A stretch of DNA of 64,000 bases from JBMORL01 sp049322335 (GTDB lineage: Bacteria > Bacteroidota > Bacteroidia > Flavobacteriales_D > UBA2798): assembly GCA_049322335.1 (NCBI GenBank), contig JBMORL010000082.1:33734-97733 (forward strand), written 5' to 3'. Under the pieces are notes generated by a model that made no database searches, was not told the origin of the DNA, and saw only the letters and a list, made by a program, of their open reading frames with translations. Position numbers and translations under genes: made by a program. This document shows, in pieces, positions 9,532-17,424 of this stretch (positions are counted from its first letter, which is position 1; the number at the start of each line of letters is the position of its first letter).

Positions 9532-11172
9532 ATGAAATATTTATTTTTTTCTTTCTTTTTTTTAATGCTGTTTTCCTGCGCCTATAAACAGGAAAAAGCA
9601 GATCTCGTAGTGCACAATGCCACCATCTATACACTCGACAAAAAAAATACCATTGCACAGGCGATGGCCATCAAAGACGGAAAAATAATTGCTATCGGTG
9701 CAGAAAGAGAAATACTGAATAAATACAGTGCCGTAGAATACTATGATGCCGGATTAAAACCCGTATATCCCGGGTTCATTGATGCGCATGGACATTTGCT
9801 CAACCTCGGGCAAACTTTTTTAAATGCAGATTTAGTGGGAACCGGTTCGTTCGAAGAAGTGATATCTAAAGTACAGGGACACTATAAAAAATTTCCCACC
9901 AAAGTAATTCGCGGAAGAGGTTGGGACCAGAACGACTGGGAAATAAAAGAATTTCCCTCCAAAAAAAAACTGGATGAATTATTTCCGGATATTCCTGTGA
10001 TTTTACAACGTGTGGATGGACATGCTGCTCTTGTTAATCAAAAAGTGTTTGATCTTGCCGGAGTCAATGAAAACTCAGTGATAGAAGGAGGAGAATACAT
10101 AAAAAAAGACGGAAAACTGACAGGTGTTTTGATTGACAATGCGATAGACTATGTGGAAAAAGTATTACCCAAATATACGGATGAAGAAATAGAAAAGGCG
10201 CTGTTACTGGCACAGGAAAGATGCCTGCAATACGGATTAACCACGGTAGACGATGCCGGAATGGACGAACCCACCTTTGCAATGCTGAAAAAAATGGAAC
10301 AATCGGGAAAACTGAAGATGAGAGTGTATGTAATGATTGCGGCAACCCGGGAAACGTTAGAGAAATATACGGCAGAAGGAATTTATAAAACAGACAGAAT
10401 TCATTTTCGTTCTTTTAAATTTGTTTCTGACGGTGCGCTGGGATCGAGAGGAGCGTGTTTGAAACAACCTTACAGTGATGTACATGAACATCCGCACTAT
10501 GGCGCCATGCTCTACAATTATTCTTTTATGGAATATGCAGCCGATCTTCTGAATGAAACCGGTTTCCAGATGAATACGCATTGCATCGGAGATTCTGCCA
10601 ACAAAGCTGTTCTGGATATTTATGCAAAATACCTGAAAGATATGAACCTGAAACGCTGGCGCATTGAACATGCACAGGTGATGGATGAAAAAGATTTCGA
10701 CTATTTTAAAAAGTATTCCATTCTTCCTTCTGTACAACCTACACACGCTACATCCGACATGTACTGGGCCGGGGACCGGCTGGGAAAAGAGCGTGAGAAA
10801 AACGCCTATGCCTACAAAAAACTACTGCAGCAAAACGAAATGATTGCTTTGGGAACCGATTTTCCTGTGGAAGATGTGAATCCGTTCAAAACTTTTTATG
10901 CAGCCATTGCACGAAAAGACGCCAAAGGATTTCCCAAAGGAGGATACAACATGGACAATGCACTGACACGGGAAGAAACAATAAAAGGAATGACCATCTG
11001 GGCCGCTTATTACAATTTCGAGGAGAACGAAAAGGGAACTATAGAAGTAGGAAAACTGGCCGATTTCGTTGTACTAAACCACGATATCATGAAAGTTCCC
11101 GAAGAAGTTATTCTGAAAACATTTGTGGAAGCTACTTTTATTGGCGGGGAGAAAGTGTATTTGTTCAGGTAA
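9532..11172 (+). CDS. Amidohydrolase family 3 (YtcJ-like) lipoprotein
   Basis: 546 residues from the ATG at 9532, immediately after the SDR stop. The N-terminus is a lipoprotein signal with lipobox MLFSC, so the enzyme is probably anchored on the periplasmic side. Metal-dependent hydrolase features are in order: the composite N-terminal beta domain (DLVVHNATIYTLD), the HxH strand DAHGHLLNLG, RVDGHAALVN, the IEHAQ histidine, and the LGTDFPVEDVNPF aspartate. C-terminal AxxxGxEVGKLADFVVL-like residues close the composite domain. YtcJ-type enzymes hydrolyse N-formyl or cyclic amide substrates; the actual substrate is unknown. Co-transcription with an SDR hints at a small catabolic pathway. Confidence 0.85.
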   Translation: MKYLFFSFFFLMLFSCAYKQEKADLVVHNATIYTLDKKNTIAQAMAIKDGKIIAIGAEREILNKYSAVEYYDAGLKPVYPGFIDAHGHLLNLGQTFLNADLVGTGSFEEVISKVQGHYKKFPTKVIRGRGWDQNDWEIKEFPSKKKLDELFPDIPVILQRVDGHAALVNQKVFDLAGVNENSVIEGGEYIKKDGKLTGVLIDNAIDYVEKVLPKYTDEEIEKALLLAQERCLQYGLTTVDDAGMDEPTFAMLKKMEQSGKLKMRVYVMIAATRETLEKYTAEGIYKTDRIHFRSFKFVSDGALGSRGACLKQPYSDVHEHPHYGAMLYNYSFMEYAADLLNETGFQMNTHCIGDSANKAVLDIYAKYLKDMNLKRWRIEHAQVMDEKDFDYFKKYSILPSVQPTHATSDMYWAGDRLGKEREKNAYAYKKLLQQNEMIALGTDFPVEDVNPFKTFYAAIARKDAKGFPKGGYNMDNALTREETIKGMTIWAAYYNFEENEKGTIEVGKLADFVVLNHDIMKVPEEVILKTFVEATFIGGEKVYLFR

Positions 11173-11274
11173 TTTTCTCTTATCTCCGGATTTTTCAATA
11201 AATTTTTTATTTACAGTTTCATTTAATAGTCTGTTTATCGCAAATAATAAGTCAGCAATGATTACCCGGATCAA

Positions 11275-11308
11275 TTTGAACGACTTATATTATTATTTTT
11301 TATATTTA
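11275..11308 (+). promoter_or_regulatory. Candidate promoter for the hypothetical gene at 11331
   Basis: TTTG at 11275-11278 and TATATTTA at 11301-11308 are separated by 22 bases, fitting the Bacteroidota TTG-N19-23-TAnnTTTG layout with one mismatch. It lies 22 bases before the ATG. Confidence 0.4.
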
Positions 11309-11330
11309 TCCATAGTTCAACACATGTCGT

Positions 11331-12605
11331 ATGACCTCCATTGGCATCAAAATAACAATAATGGCGTTTTTTCTTTCTGTTTTTCACATAAGAACTTTTT
11401 CAAACACATCAAAAGTAAATAAATGCAAAAGCTGGAAGGAAGTCCTGCTCCAAATGGAAAAAGTCAATCAGCGTTGTTCACGTGAATTTTTTACTGATCG
11501 TTTTGGCGAGCCCGCGGATGAATACCCTACCCCTTCTTTATTGGATGAATACATTATGTATTTTCATGTTCCCGGAGAAAAGAACAAAATATTCTGGATC
11601 ATGCTGGATACAAAATCCAACAGCTATCTCTACTGGAGCAATGAAAAAATGGCGCAAGAAAAAAGCGGGATACGTACGGAAAAAATCATACCCGAAAACA
11701 AAAAAGTAAAAAAAGTAACTGCCTGGCAGCAGGGAGAAAACACAGGTGACACAACCATTATAAATATCCATGAGTACAATCAGAAAGGACAACTGATCAC
11801 CTATTCCGATCCCGAAGGATATTGCGGGATAAATTATACGTACGATAGCATTGGACGACTAGCCTCTGAAGATGTGATGTGCGGGGAGTCTTCAGGAAAC
11901 GGACTTTACACGTATAGCTATGAAAAAGGAAAACATTGTATTCATTTTTCGGGAGTAATGTATGATAACATTTCATGTGAGTATACCGATAACGAAGGAA
12001 GAATTACATCTTCGGCATGGCTACGTTTGACTATGAATGAAGACTATGTGAACAGCATTATTTCAGACAGTTCAGCCTCTGCTTTTAACTACCTGTATGA
12101 TGAAAAAAAAAGAGTTGTTTCACGAATTGAAAGATCTGTTTCCTGTTATTGGATGGAACACCGAAAAGAAGGAAAAGATTTTTCCTGTGAGAAAAAGACC
12201 GAAACCACCTTTTACACTTATGATGATGCCGACAGTATTATCACCGAAATAAAAACCGATCAAACCGGAAAAATTACAGATCGTTTTGTTTACAGGTACG
12301 ATACTCTTTTTCACCAAAAAACTGAAACCTATAATTTTGAGACAGATTTTCTCACCCCCTGGAAAGCTTCACCAGAAGATGCTATATCATGGTTCTCTCA
12401 TACTGTTACAGATTATTGCGCCCTGAAAAGTAAAAGAGAAGAACGGGTATATGTATTTTGCCGTGAAAAAACAAAAGAGGCCTACGAAGAAGTGTCGCAA
12501 ATTCATTTCTACCAGTCCGGAAAAATATATCTTTCCCTTTTTTATGATTCCTGTAGCGGGAAAATAACGGATATACAATATTACCATTATGAATTTTTCG
12601 AATGA
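11331..12605 (+). CDS. Exported hypothetical protein with YD/RHS-like strands
   Basis: 424 residues with a hydrophobic N-terminus (a second possible start, MAFFLSVF, lies at 11361). No family was recognised. The middle (residues about 130-330) has recurrent short beta hairpins such as YNQKGQLITYSDPEGY, YTYDSIGRLASE and YRYDTLF that resemble degenerate YD/RHS repeats. It is cysteine-containing and probably periplasmic or surface exposed. It converges on the LRR lipoprotein gene with 34 bases between the stops. Confidence 0.5.
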   Translation: MTSIGIKITIMAFFLSVFHIRTFSNTSKVNKCKSWKEVLLQMEKVNQRCSREFFTDRFGEPADEYPTPSLLDEYIMYFHVPGEKNKIFWIMLDTKSNSYLYWSNEKMAQEKSGIRTEKIIPENKKVKKVTAWQQGENTGDTTIINIHEYNQKGQLITYSDPEGYCGINYTYDSIGRLASEDVMCGESSGNGLYTYSYEKGKHCIHFSGVMYDNISCEYTDNEGRITSSAWLRLTMNEDYVNSIISDSSASAFNYLYDEKKRVVSRIERSVSCYWMEHRKEGKDFSCEKKTETTFYTYDDADSIITEIKTDQTGKITDRFVYRYDTLFHQKTETYNFETDFLTPWKASPEDAISWFSHTVTDYCALKSKREERVYVFCREKTKEAYEEVSQIHFYQSGKIYLSLFYDSCSGKITDIQYYHYEFFE

Positions 12606-12639
12606 TTTACTTCGTTTCATAAATAAATTACCCTGATAA

Positions 12640-14169
12640 TTATTCCTCTTCATTCGCCATTGCCTCAGCCTCTTCCTCCTCCCATTGTTTTTTCAGCAAA
12701 GTCACTATTTCTTCCCAGTCGGAAATATATTTTTCTCCGCACGAATTTCTCAGCCTTCTTTTCACATCTGCATCAATATCCTTCACAAAACCATACTGAA
12801 GCCGGCTCATGGCGGATATTATCAGCATTTCGTACAATTTTTTATGTGATCCGTATTTTACTTCCCCGAAAAAAAGGCAGGGATCATTCACCAGGTAATC
12901 AGAAGCGATTCCCGCAATTTTATCCTCAAACTCCCAGCGCGGTTTTATCCGGTCGCGGATGCCTTCTTCGGTGGTATCAGCTTCAAAACGATAATGTACC
13001 AGTGCTGAATGAAACACGAAAAAATAAAAATTTCTCTCACCGGGACCAGCCATTTCCGTATACTCCAGTAACTGGCGGAGATCGCCTTTCCTGAGATCTA
13101 ACTCTCCACGGACATACGATTTGGAAAGAGAATCAATTTCCGGATTTTGCATATAATAATTTACGGGACGCCCGGAAATAAAAGAAGGAACTTTCTGAAT
13201 ATATCTTGGCTCATCCACCCCGGAAGTTGTATCAGGAGGAATAAGCAATGCCTGTGAAGAATCATAATAAAATAACAGGTTAGGTAAATTCACCAGTTCT
13301 GCAGGAATACTTTTCAGGGGATTACCGGAAATATTGAGACTGGTGAGATGAGGCAAAAGCCATAACGAATCAGGTAACTCAGTTAACTGATTATTGCTTA
13401 CATCCAGGTAATGCAAATGATGAAGTTGTTTTATTTCATCAGGAAGTTTTGTCAGCTGATTGAACGAAATATCTAAATGTATAAGGCTTTTAAGTTTACC
13501 TATATCCTGCGGAACTGAATCCAGTTTATTGTTCCGGACAATAAGCATATCCATTTCCGGTAAAGAAAAAACCGATGCGGGAAACTCACTAAAATTATTA
13601 TTTCCTATATCAAGGGTTTTTAGTTTTTTCAGCTTCTCAAATCCGGCAGGCAGGGATTTTAACCGGTTGGTGCCTGCATGCAACACCTGGAGATTTTTTA
13701 GTTTTGTGATTTCATCCGGAAGCCGGGTAATGGCATTCATCTCCATATCAATATCCCTCAGTTCTTCAAGATTACCAATAGAGGATGGTAACTCTGTGAG
13801 AATATTATAATCCAGGTCTAATTCCTTTAATTTTACCAACTGCCCGATTTCATCCGGAATTATCCTGAGTTGATTTTGATCCACATCCAGAATTTCAAGC
13901 CCGGTTAGTTTCCCGATCTCAGGAGGCAATGCTGTTAGTTCATTTTTTTCGAGAATAAGTTCTTTCAGCTGTGTTTCTTCGAAAACAAACGAAGGAATTT
14001 CTGTCAACTCCTTTTTTCTCATTGACAAAGTGGTATTGTTATTGGAAAAATCGCCCGGTTTCTCCTTTTCTTCCTGCTCTTTGCTTTTACATCCCGATAA
14101 AAATAAAATTACACTGCCTGCAAAAAACCAACATGCATATAAAATAAAATATATTTTTCCTGTTTTCAT
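12640..14169 (-). CDS. Leucine-rich-repeat lipoprotein
   Basis: 509 residues from the ATG at 14169, chosen because it begins a lipoprotein signal (MKTGKIYFILYACWFF... LFLSGC) and sits one base after the stop of the upstream gene. Residues about 45-315 hold roughly ten leucine-rich repeats of 23 residues with consensus LxxLxxLDLxxNxLTxLPxEIGxL, the intracellular-type 'LP' LRR often seen in Bacteroidota. The C-terminal 180 residues are helical, acidic (EEEEAEAMANEEE at the end) and unrecognised. The LRR solenoid suggests protein binding at the envelope. Second or third gene of a minus-strand lipoprotein cluster. Confidence 0.75.
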   Translation of the reverse strand: MKTGKIYFILYACWFFAGSVILFLSGCKSKEQEEKEKPGDFSNNNTTLSMRKKELTEIPSFVFEETQLKELILEKNELTALPPEIGKLTGLEILDVDQNQLRIIPDEIGQLVKLKELDLDYNILTELPSSIGNLEELRDIDMEMNAITRLPDEITKLKNLQVLHAGTNRLKSLPAGFEKLKKLKTLDIGNNNFSEFPASVFSLPEMDMLIVRNNKLDSVPQDIGKLKSLIHLDISFNQLTKLPDEIKQLHHLHYLDVSNNQLTELPDSLWLLPHLTSLNISGNPLKSIPAELVNLPNLLFYYDSSQALLIPPDTTSGVDEPRYIQKVPSFISGRPVNYYMQNPEIDSLSKSYVRGELDLRKGDLRQLLEYTEMAGPGERNFYFFVFHSALVHYRFEADTTEEGIRDRIKPRWEFEDKIAGIASDYLVNDPCLFFGEVKYGSHKKLYEMLIISAMSRLQYGFVKDIDADVKRRLRNSCGEKYISDWEEIVTLLKKQWEEEEAEAMANEEE

Positions 14170-14170
14170 T

Positions 14171-15532
14171 TTAATCTTCTTCAGGTGGTGGCGAAGGTTC
14201 AAAAAAGTAAAACAACGACATTTCTTCCGCCCTGTCAATCTGGTTTTGAGTTAAAAAAAAGACATCATCACTTTGGTCTGTTTCGTAAAACTTTCCATCA
14301 ATCCCTGCCTTAGCCAGGGAGACATTTAACCAGGTTAAAAAATTATATTCCTCCCACTCTCCCAACCCATCCGGAACATTTTCCCAATAGGTTCTTCCAT
14401 TAAGAGAAAAAGAAAGAATGATACTATTATCATAAGAATAACTATGCGCTTTACTCTCCCTTATATTCACCGGGTTAAATTTTCCACCCGAAATTTCAGC
14501 TAATCGTTTTAAAGTAGCTGTCCAGGTTGTATCTTCCGACCTGTCCCATACAATCTCCTGGCCGCCACCGGGAAAAGAAGATAAAACCTCATAAGGAGTA
14601 AGCATTGGTTTATGAATACTCTCTTTTGAAATTTTGTTTATCGTGGCTGCAGGCAAATGCTTCAAAAGACCTAAGTTTTTACATTCTTCAATTATTTCAG
14701 CTATAGAATCAGCAGAAAGGTATTCTGCATAATAAGCAGACATATCCAGTGAAGGAAAAATCCATGCTCCGTCATGGGTTCCATCGGTAACATAAAGGTA
14801 ATCGCCCTGTTTTTTAGAAAGCACTACTACTCCGAATTTTTGTTCCTTCCCTGGAACCATTTGTCCTTTTTTGTTGTAAGGATGAACCTGCACAATACGG
14901 TAATCAGACCGTTGCTGATCCAACTGCTGATTGATAATATCAGCGATCTCCCACTCCGCACGAAAACTTATATCGTAATATTCTCCTGAATAGTTATCAT
15001 GCAACTGCGCATACCAAACATGGCCATAAACTTTTTCTTCCGGCATTTCCGAAAGCATCACAGGAATATAATTCTTTCTTTTTTCTTCCCATGCCTTTCC
15101 CAACACGCCCGGTTCGGGAGTATACGCGTGTTTAATAACAACACTACTATCAGGCACAAAACCCGGAATGAGAGCAATCATCTCATTATAAATATCCCGC
15201 ATATATTTTTCAGGTTGCTTTACCTTTTCCAGCGAATCCATCCCGATGATCGTTGCAGATTTTAAATAGGGGAGAAAATCAAACGCACCGTGATTTATTT
15301 TTCCTTTTTCAATATCCAAACGGATTAGCTGCAGGGTATCTTCATTAATTATTCCGCGTGAAAAAAGTGAATCGGCAAAGACCCCCAGGTTTTCCTTTGC
15401 AGGCATGGGAAGCTCATCTGAAGTGATTTTGGTGGTGTCGGTATCTTCTTTTTTTTGCTCATTATTATTTCCACAGGCCGCCATAAAAAAAGCGGCTGTG
15501 ACATAAACAATAACAATTCTCCGGTTATGCAT
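14171..15532 (-). CDS. Lipoprotein of unknown function
   Basis: 453 residues from the ATG at 15532, which opens on a lipoprotein signal with lipobox FMAAC. An upstream Met would place 28 unconvincing residues ahead of it. The sequence has no domain I recognise. The central part (WYAQLHDNYSGEYYDISFRAEWE) and the C-terminus (LNGRTYWENVPDGLGEWEEYNF, GIDGKFYETDQSDDVFFLT) look like mixed alpha/beta domains. The acidic Pro-rich tail ends PSPPPEED. It is coupled to the LRR lipoprotein gene downstream (one base between stop and ATG), so the two probably act together. Confidence 0.6.
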   Translation of the reverse strand: MHNRRIVIVYVTAAFFMAACGNNNEQKKEDTDTTKITSDELPMPAKENLGVFADSLFSRGIINEDTLQLIRLDIEKGKINHGAFDFLPYLKSATIIGMDSLEKVKQPEKYMRDIYNEMIALIPGFVPDSSVVIKHAYTPEPGVLGKAWEEKRKNYIPVMLSEMPEEKVYGHVWYAQLHDNYSGEYYDISFRAEWEIADIINQQLDQQRSDYRIVQVHPYNKKGQMVPGKEQKFGVVVLSKKQGDYLYVTDGTHDGAWIFPSLDMSAYYAEYLSADSIAEIIEECKNLGLLKHLPAATINKISKESIHKPMLTPYEVLSSFPGGGQEIVWDRSEDTTWTATLKRLAEISGGKFNPVNIRESKAHSYSYDNSIILSFSLNGRTYWENVPDGLGEWEEYNFLTWLNVSLAKAGIDGKFYETDQSDDVFFLTQNQIDRAEEMSLFYFFEPSPPPEED

Positions 15533-15638
15533 ACAATGCTTTAAATATAAAAAGAAACTTATAAGAAGACCACTTGTTTTGACTAATACGGGCAAATACT
15601 TATTATTCGCAGCCATATAGCTATTTTTCAGGCCTGCT

Positions 15639-16295
15639 TTATTGCCCTCCCCTTTTTCCGTCCTGCCAGTTTAAAAACTGCGGCAACTCCACCACCACCA
15701 CTTTTTTCACCATTCCATGATGTCCCGCTCCGCAGATTTTATTGCAGAGCAGCATATAGTCAAATTTTTCATTTTTCATTTTCTTCCGCATTTCTTCAGT
15801 AGTCATTTCCGGAATAAATTCAAGGAAAGTATTCATTCCCGGTACTGCATTCATCTGCATCCTGAAATGTGGAAAATATGCGCAATGTATCACATCTTTC
15901 GAATGCAGCTGAAACCTTATCTTTTTCCCCACGGGTAAATAAATTTCTTCACCGGCAACAAAATCATCCTTTGCAGCGGGATCAGCATACTCAACTCCAC
16001 AAACATTCATGGCACTAATAAACCTGAAATCTGATTTTGCCAGTTTTTTATCGGGACCCGGGTATCTTACATTCCACCTGAATTGTTCGGCAAACAATTC
16101 GATAGTTATTTCCGGTTCCTGCATTTCTTTTGAAAGAATAGTTATTCTTTCCCACACCGGTTCATCCATCAGCCTTTTATTCCGAAAGGTTAAAACTGGT
16201 TCTTCATTTTCTGTTTTATTTTCGCTTGTGCAGGAGAGGAAAAAGAAAACAGCAAAAAAAACGGAAAAATAATTATGAAAATATTTTATAGGCAT
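15639..16295 (-). CDS. CuA-domain lipoprotein, cytochrome c oxidase subunit II-like
   Basis: 218 residues from the ATG at 16295, which begins a lipoprotein signal (FAVFFFLSC, lipid Cys at residue 22). The rest is a cupredoxin domain of cytochrome c oxidase subunit II: the QFRWNVRYPGPD strand, DVIHCAYFPHFRMQMNAVPG, and the CuA loop CNKICGAGHHGM with Cys, Cys, His and Met in canonical spacing. Two things differ from a normal subunit II. The two N-terminal membrane helices are replaced by a lipid anchor, and the loop Glu between the cysteines (CxEIC, which helps bind Mg at the subunit I interface) is Lys. No oxidase subunit I or III is near. It could be a free electron-transfer or copper-carrying protein, or a nitrous-oxide/oxidase accessory. 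Confidence 0.75.
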   Translation of the reverse strand: MPIKYFHNYFSVFFAVFFFLSCTSENKTENEEPVLTFRNKRLMDEPVWERITILSKEMQEPEITIELFAEQFRWNVRYPGPDKKLAKSDFRFISAMNVCGVEYADPAAKDDFVAGEEIYLPVGKKIRFQLHSKDVIHCAYFPHFRMQMNAVPGMNTFLEFIPEMTTEEMRKKMKNEKFDYMLLCNKICGAGHHGMVKKVVVVELPQFLNWQDGKRGGQ

Positions 16296-16361
16296 TTTCT
16301 TCCCGAATTTACTTTTAAAATTTAAGTATATACCCATATTTAACCAATAAAAGAATAAGGA

Positions 16362-16378
16362 GAAGCGCAAAGCACTTC
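16362..16378 (-). terminator. Possible terminator downstream of the PorP/SprF operon
   Basis: On the minus strand GAAGTGC-TTT-GCGCTTC forms a 7-bp stem with one G-T pair, followed by a T-rich stretch. It lies about 75 bases after the stop of the PorP/SprF gene. The T tract is interrupted, so it is weak. Confidence 0.35.
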
Positions 16379-16452
16379 ACTTTCACCCAAAACGAAAGCG
16401 GGGAAGCTTTTTACAGCTCCTCCCGCCTCGTACACCAAATAAAGCAAGAAAA

Positions 16453-17424
16453 CTAAAACGAAGGACACGAGATGGTCCTGAACGTCCTTTTTTTAGGTTT
16501 GCACGGGAACACTAATCCAAACGAAATTTCGTGTGACCCTCCCGATGCATTGGTCAGCTTCGAAACGGTTACGTCATAACTGTAACCGATATTTACATTA
16601 TCTGTCTTAATTCCGACTGTAGCAATAAATGCGTCTTTATTTCTGTACCATGCACCAAAGGTGATGGATTTTGTTACCACATACAATCCCATATTCAATT
16701 GCTGGAATGTTCCCTGCGAACGATACATAATATTGGGTGAAAGAATGGTGCTTTCGCTGTATTTTGTGTTCCCCAGCGGAATCATTGCCCCGGCATGTCC
16801 TGAAAATTTTATAGGCATCGGGCTGTTTCCTGTAATTAATGATTCATTTGGCTCGGTGAGGTGGTGTGCAGAAAAGCCGGCATAAAAATTATCACTGAAA
16901 CCGAGAACACCGGCAGAAAAATCCACGTTACTAACGGTGCCGCCCCTTGGTACATCACCGGTCTGGTAAACAAATCCCCTGCGCGGGTCAATCATATCTC
17001 CGAAAGTAAGTTTGTTCCAGTCGAGCGATTTTTGAAAATAAGTAGCCTGCACTCCAAATCTCATCGAAAAAGTTCTTCCCAGTTTTAACTGGTAAGCATA
17101 AATAGCAGAAACATTCATCGTATTTAACGTGGCTTCACCGGCTTTGTCATTGGTTACCAATAACCCTAATCCTCCGTAAATTCCTTCCACGTGCTGATCG
17201 TAGGAAGCCGAAGTGGTGACATACGTTCCCGAAAGTGAAGGCCACTGGTTACGATAGTTTAAAGCGATACGCGGACATCTTTTCGATCCTGCAAAAGCGG
17301 GATTAAGGTAAAGCGGATTGGAATAGAATTGTGTGAATTCCGGATCCTGGGCTTTTGCATCGTTGACAAATAATGTCCCCGCAAAAGCAATAAGTGATAT
17401 ATGTAAAATCTTTTTCATACGCAT
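16453..17424 (-). CDS. PorP/SprF family T9SS outer-membrane protein
   Basis: 323 residues (321 from the second Met) with a signal peptide ending NDAKAQ. The family hallmarks are all present: the mature start DPEFTQFYSNPLYLNPAFAG, NYRNQWPSLSGTYVTTSASYDQ, LLVTNDKAGEATLNT, YFQKSLDWNKLTFGDMIDPRRGF, and strand-rich C-terminal repeats ending HEISFGLVF. PorP/SprF proteins are outer-membrane barrels that connect T9SS substrates or adhesins to the PorK/N ring. Its ATG overlaps the stop of the upstream fusion gene (TAATG), so the two are translationally coupled and probably work together. Confidence 0.9.
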   Translation of the reverse strand: MRMKKILHISLIAFAGTLFVNDAKAQDPEFTQFYSNPLYLNPAFAGSKRCPRIALNYRNQWPSLSGTYVTTSASYDQHVEGIYGGLGLLVTNDKAGEATLNTMNVSAIYAYQLKLGRTFSMRFGVQATYFQKSLDWNKLTFGDMIDPRRGFVYQTGDVPRGGTVSNVDFSAGVLGFSDNFYAGFSAHHLTEPNESLITGNSPMPIKFSGHAGAMIPLGNTKYSESTILSPNIMYRSQGTFQQLNMGLYVVTKSITFGAWYRNKDAFIATVGIKTDNVNIGYSYDVTVSKLTNASGGSHEISFGLVFPCKPKKRTFRTISCPSF

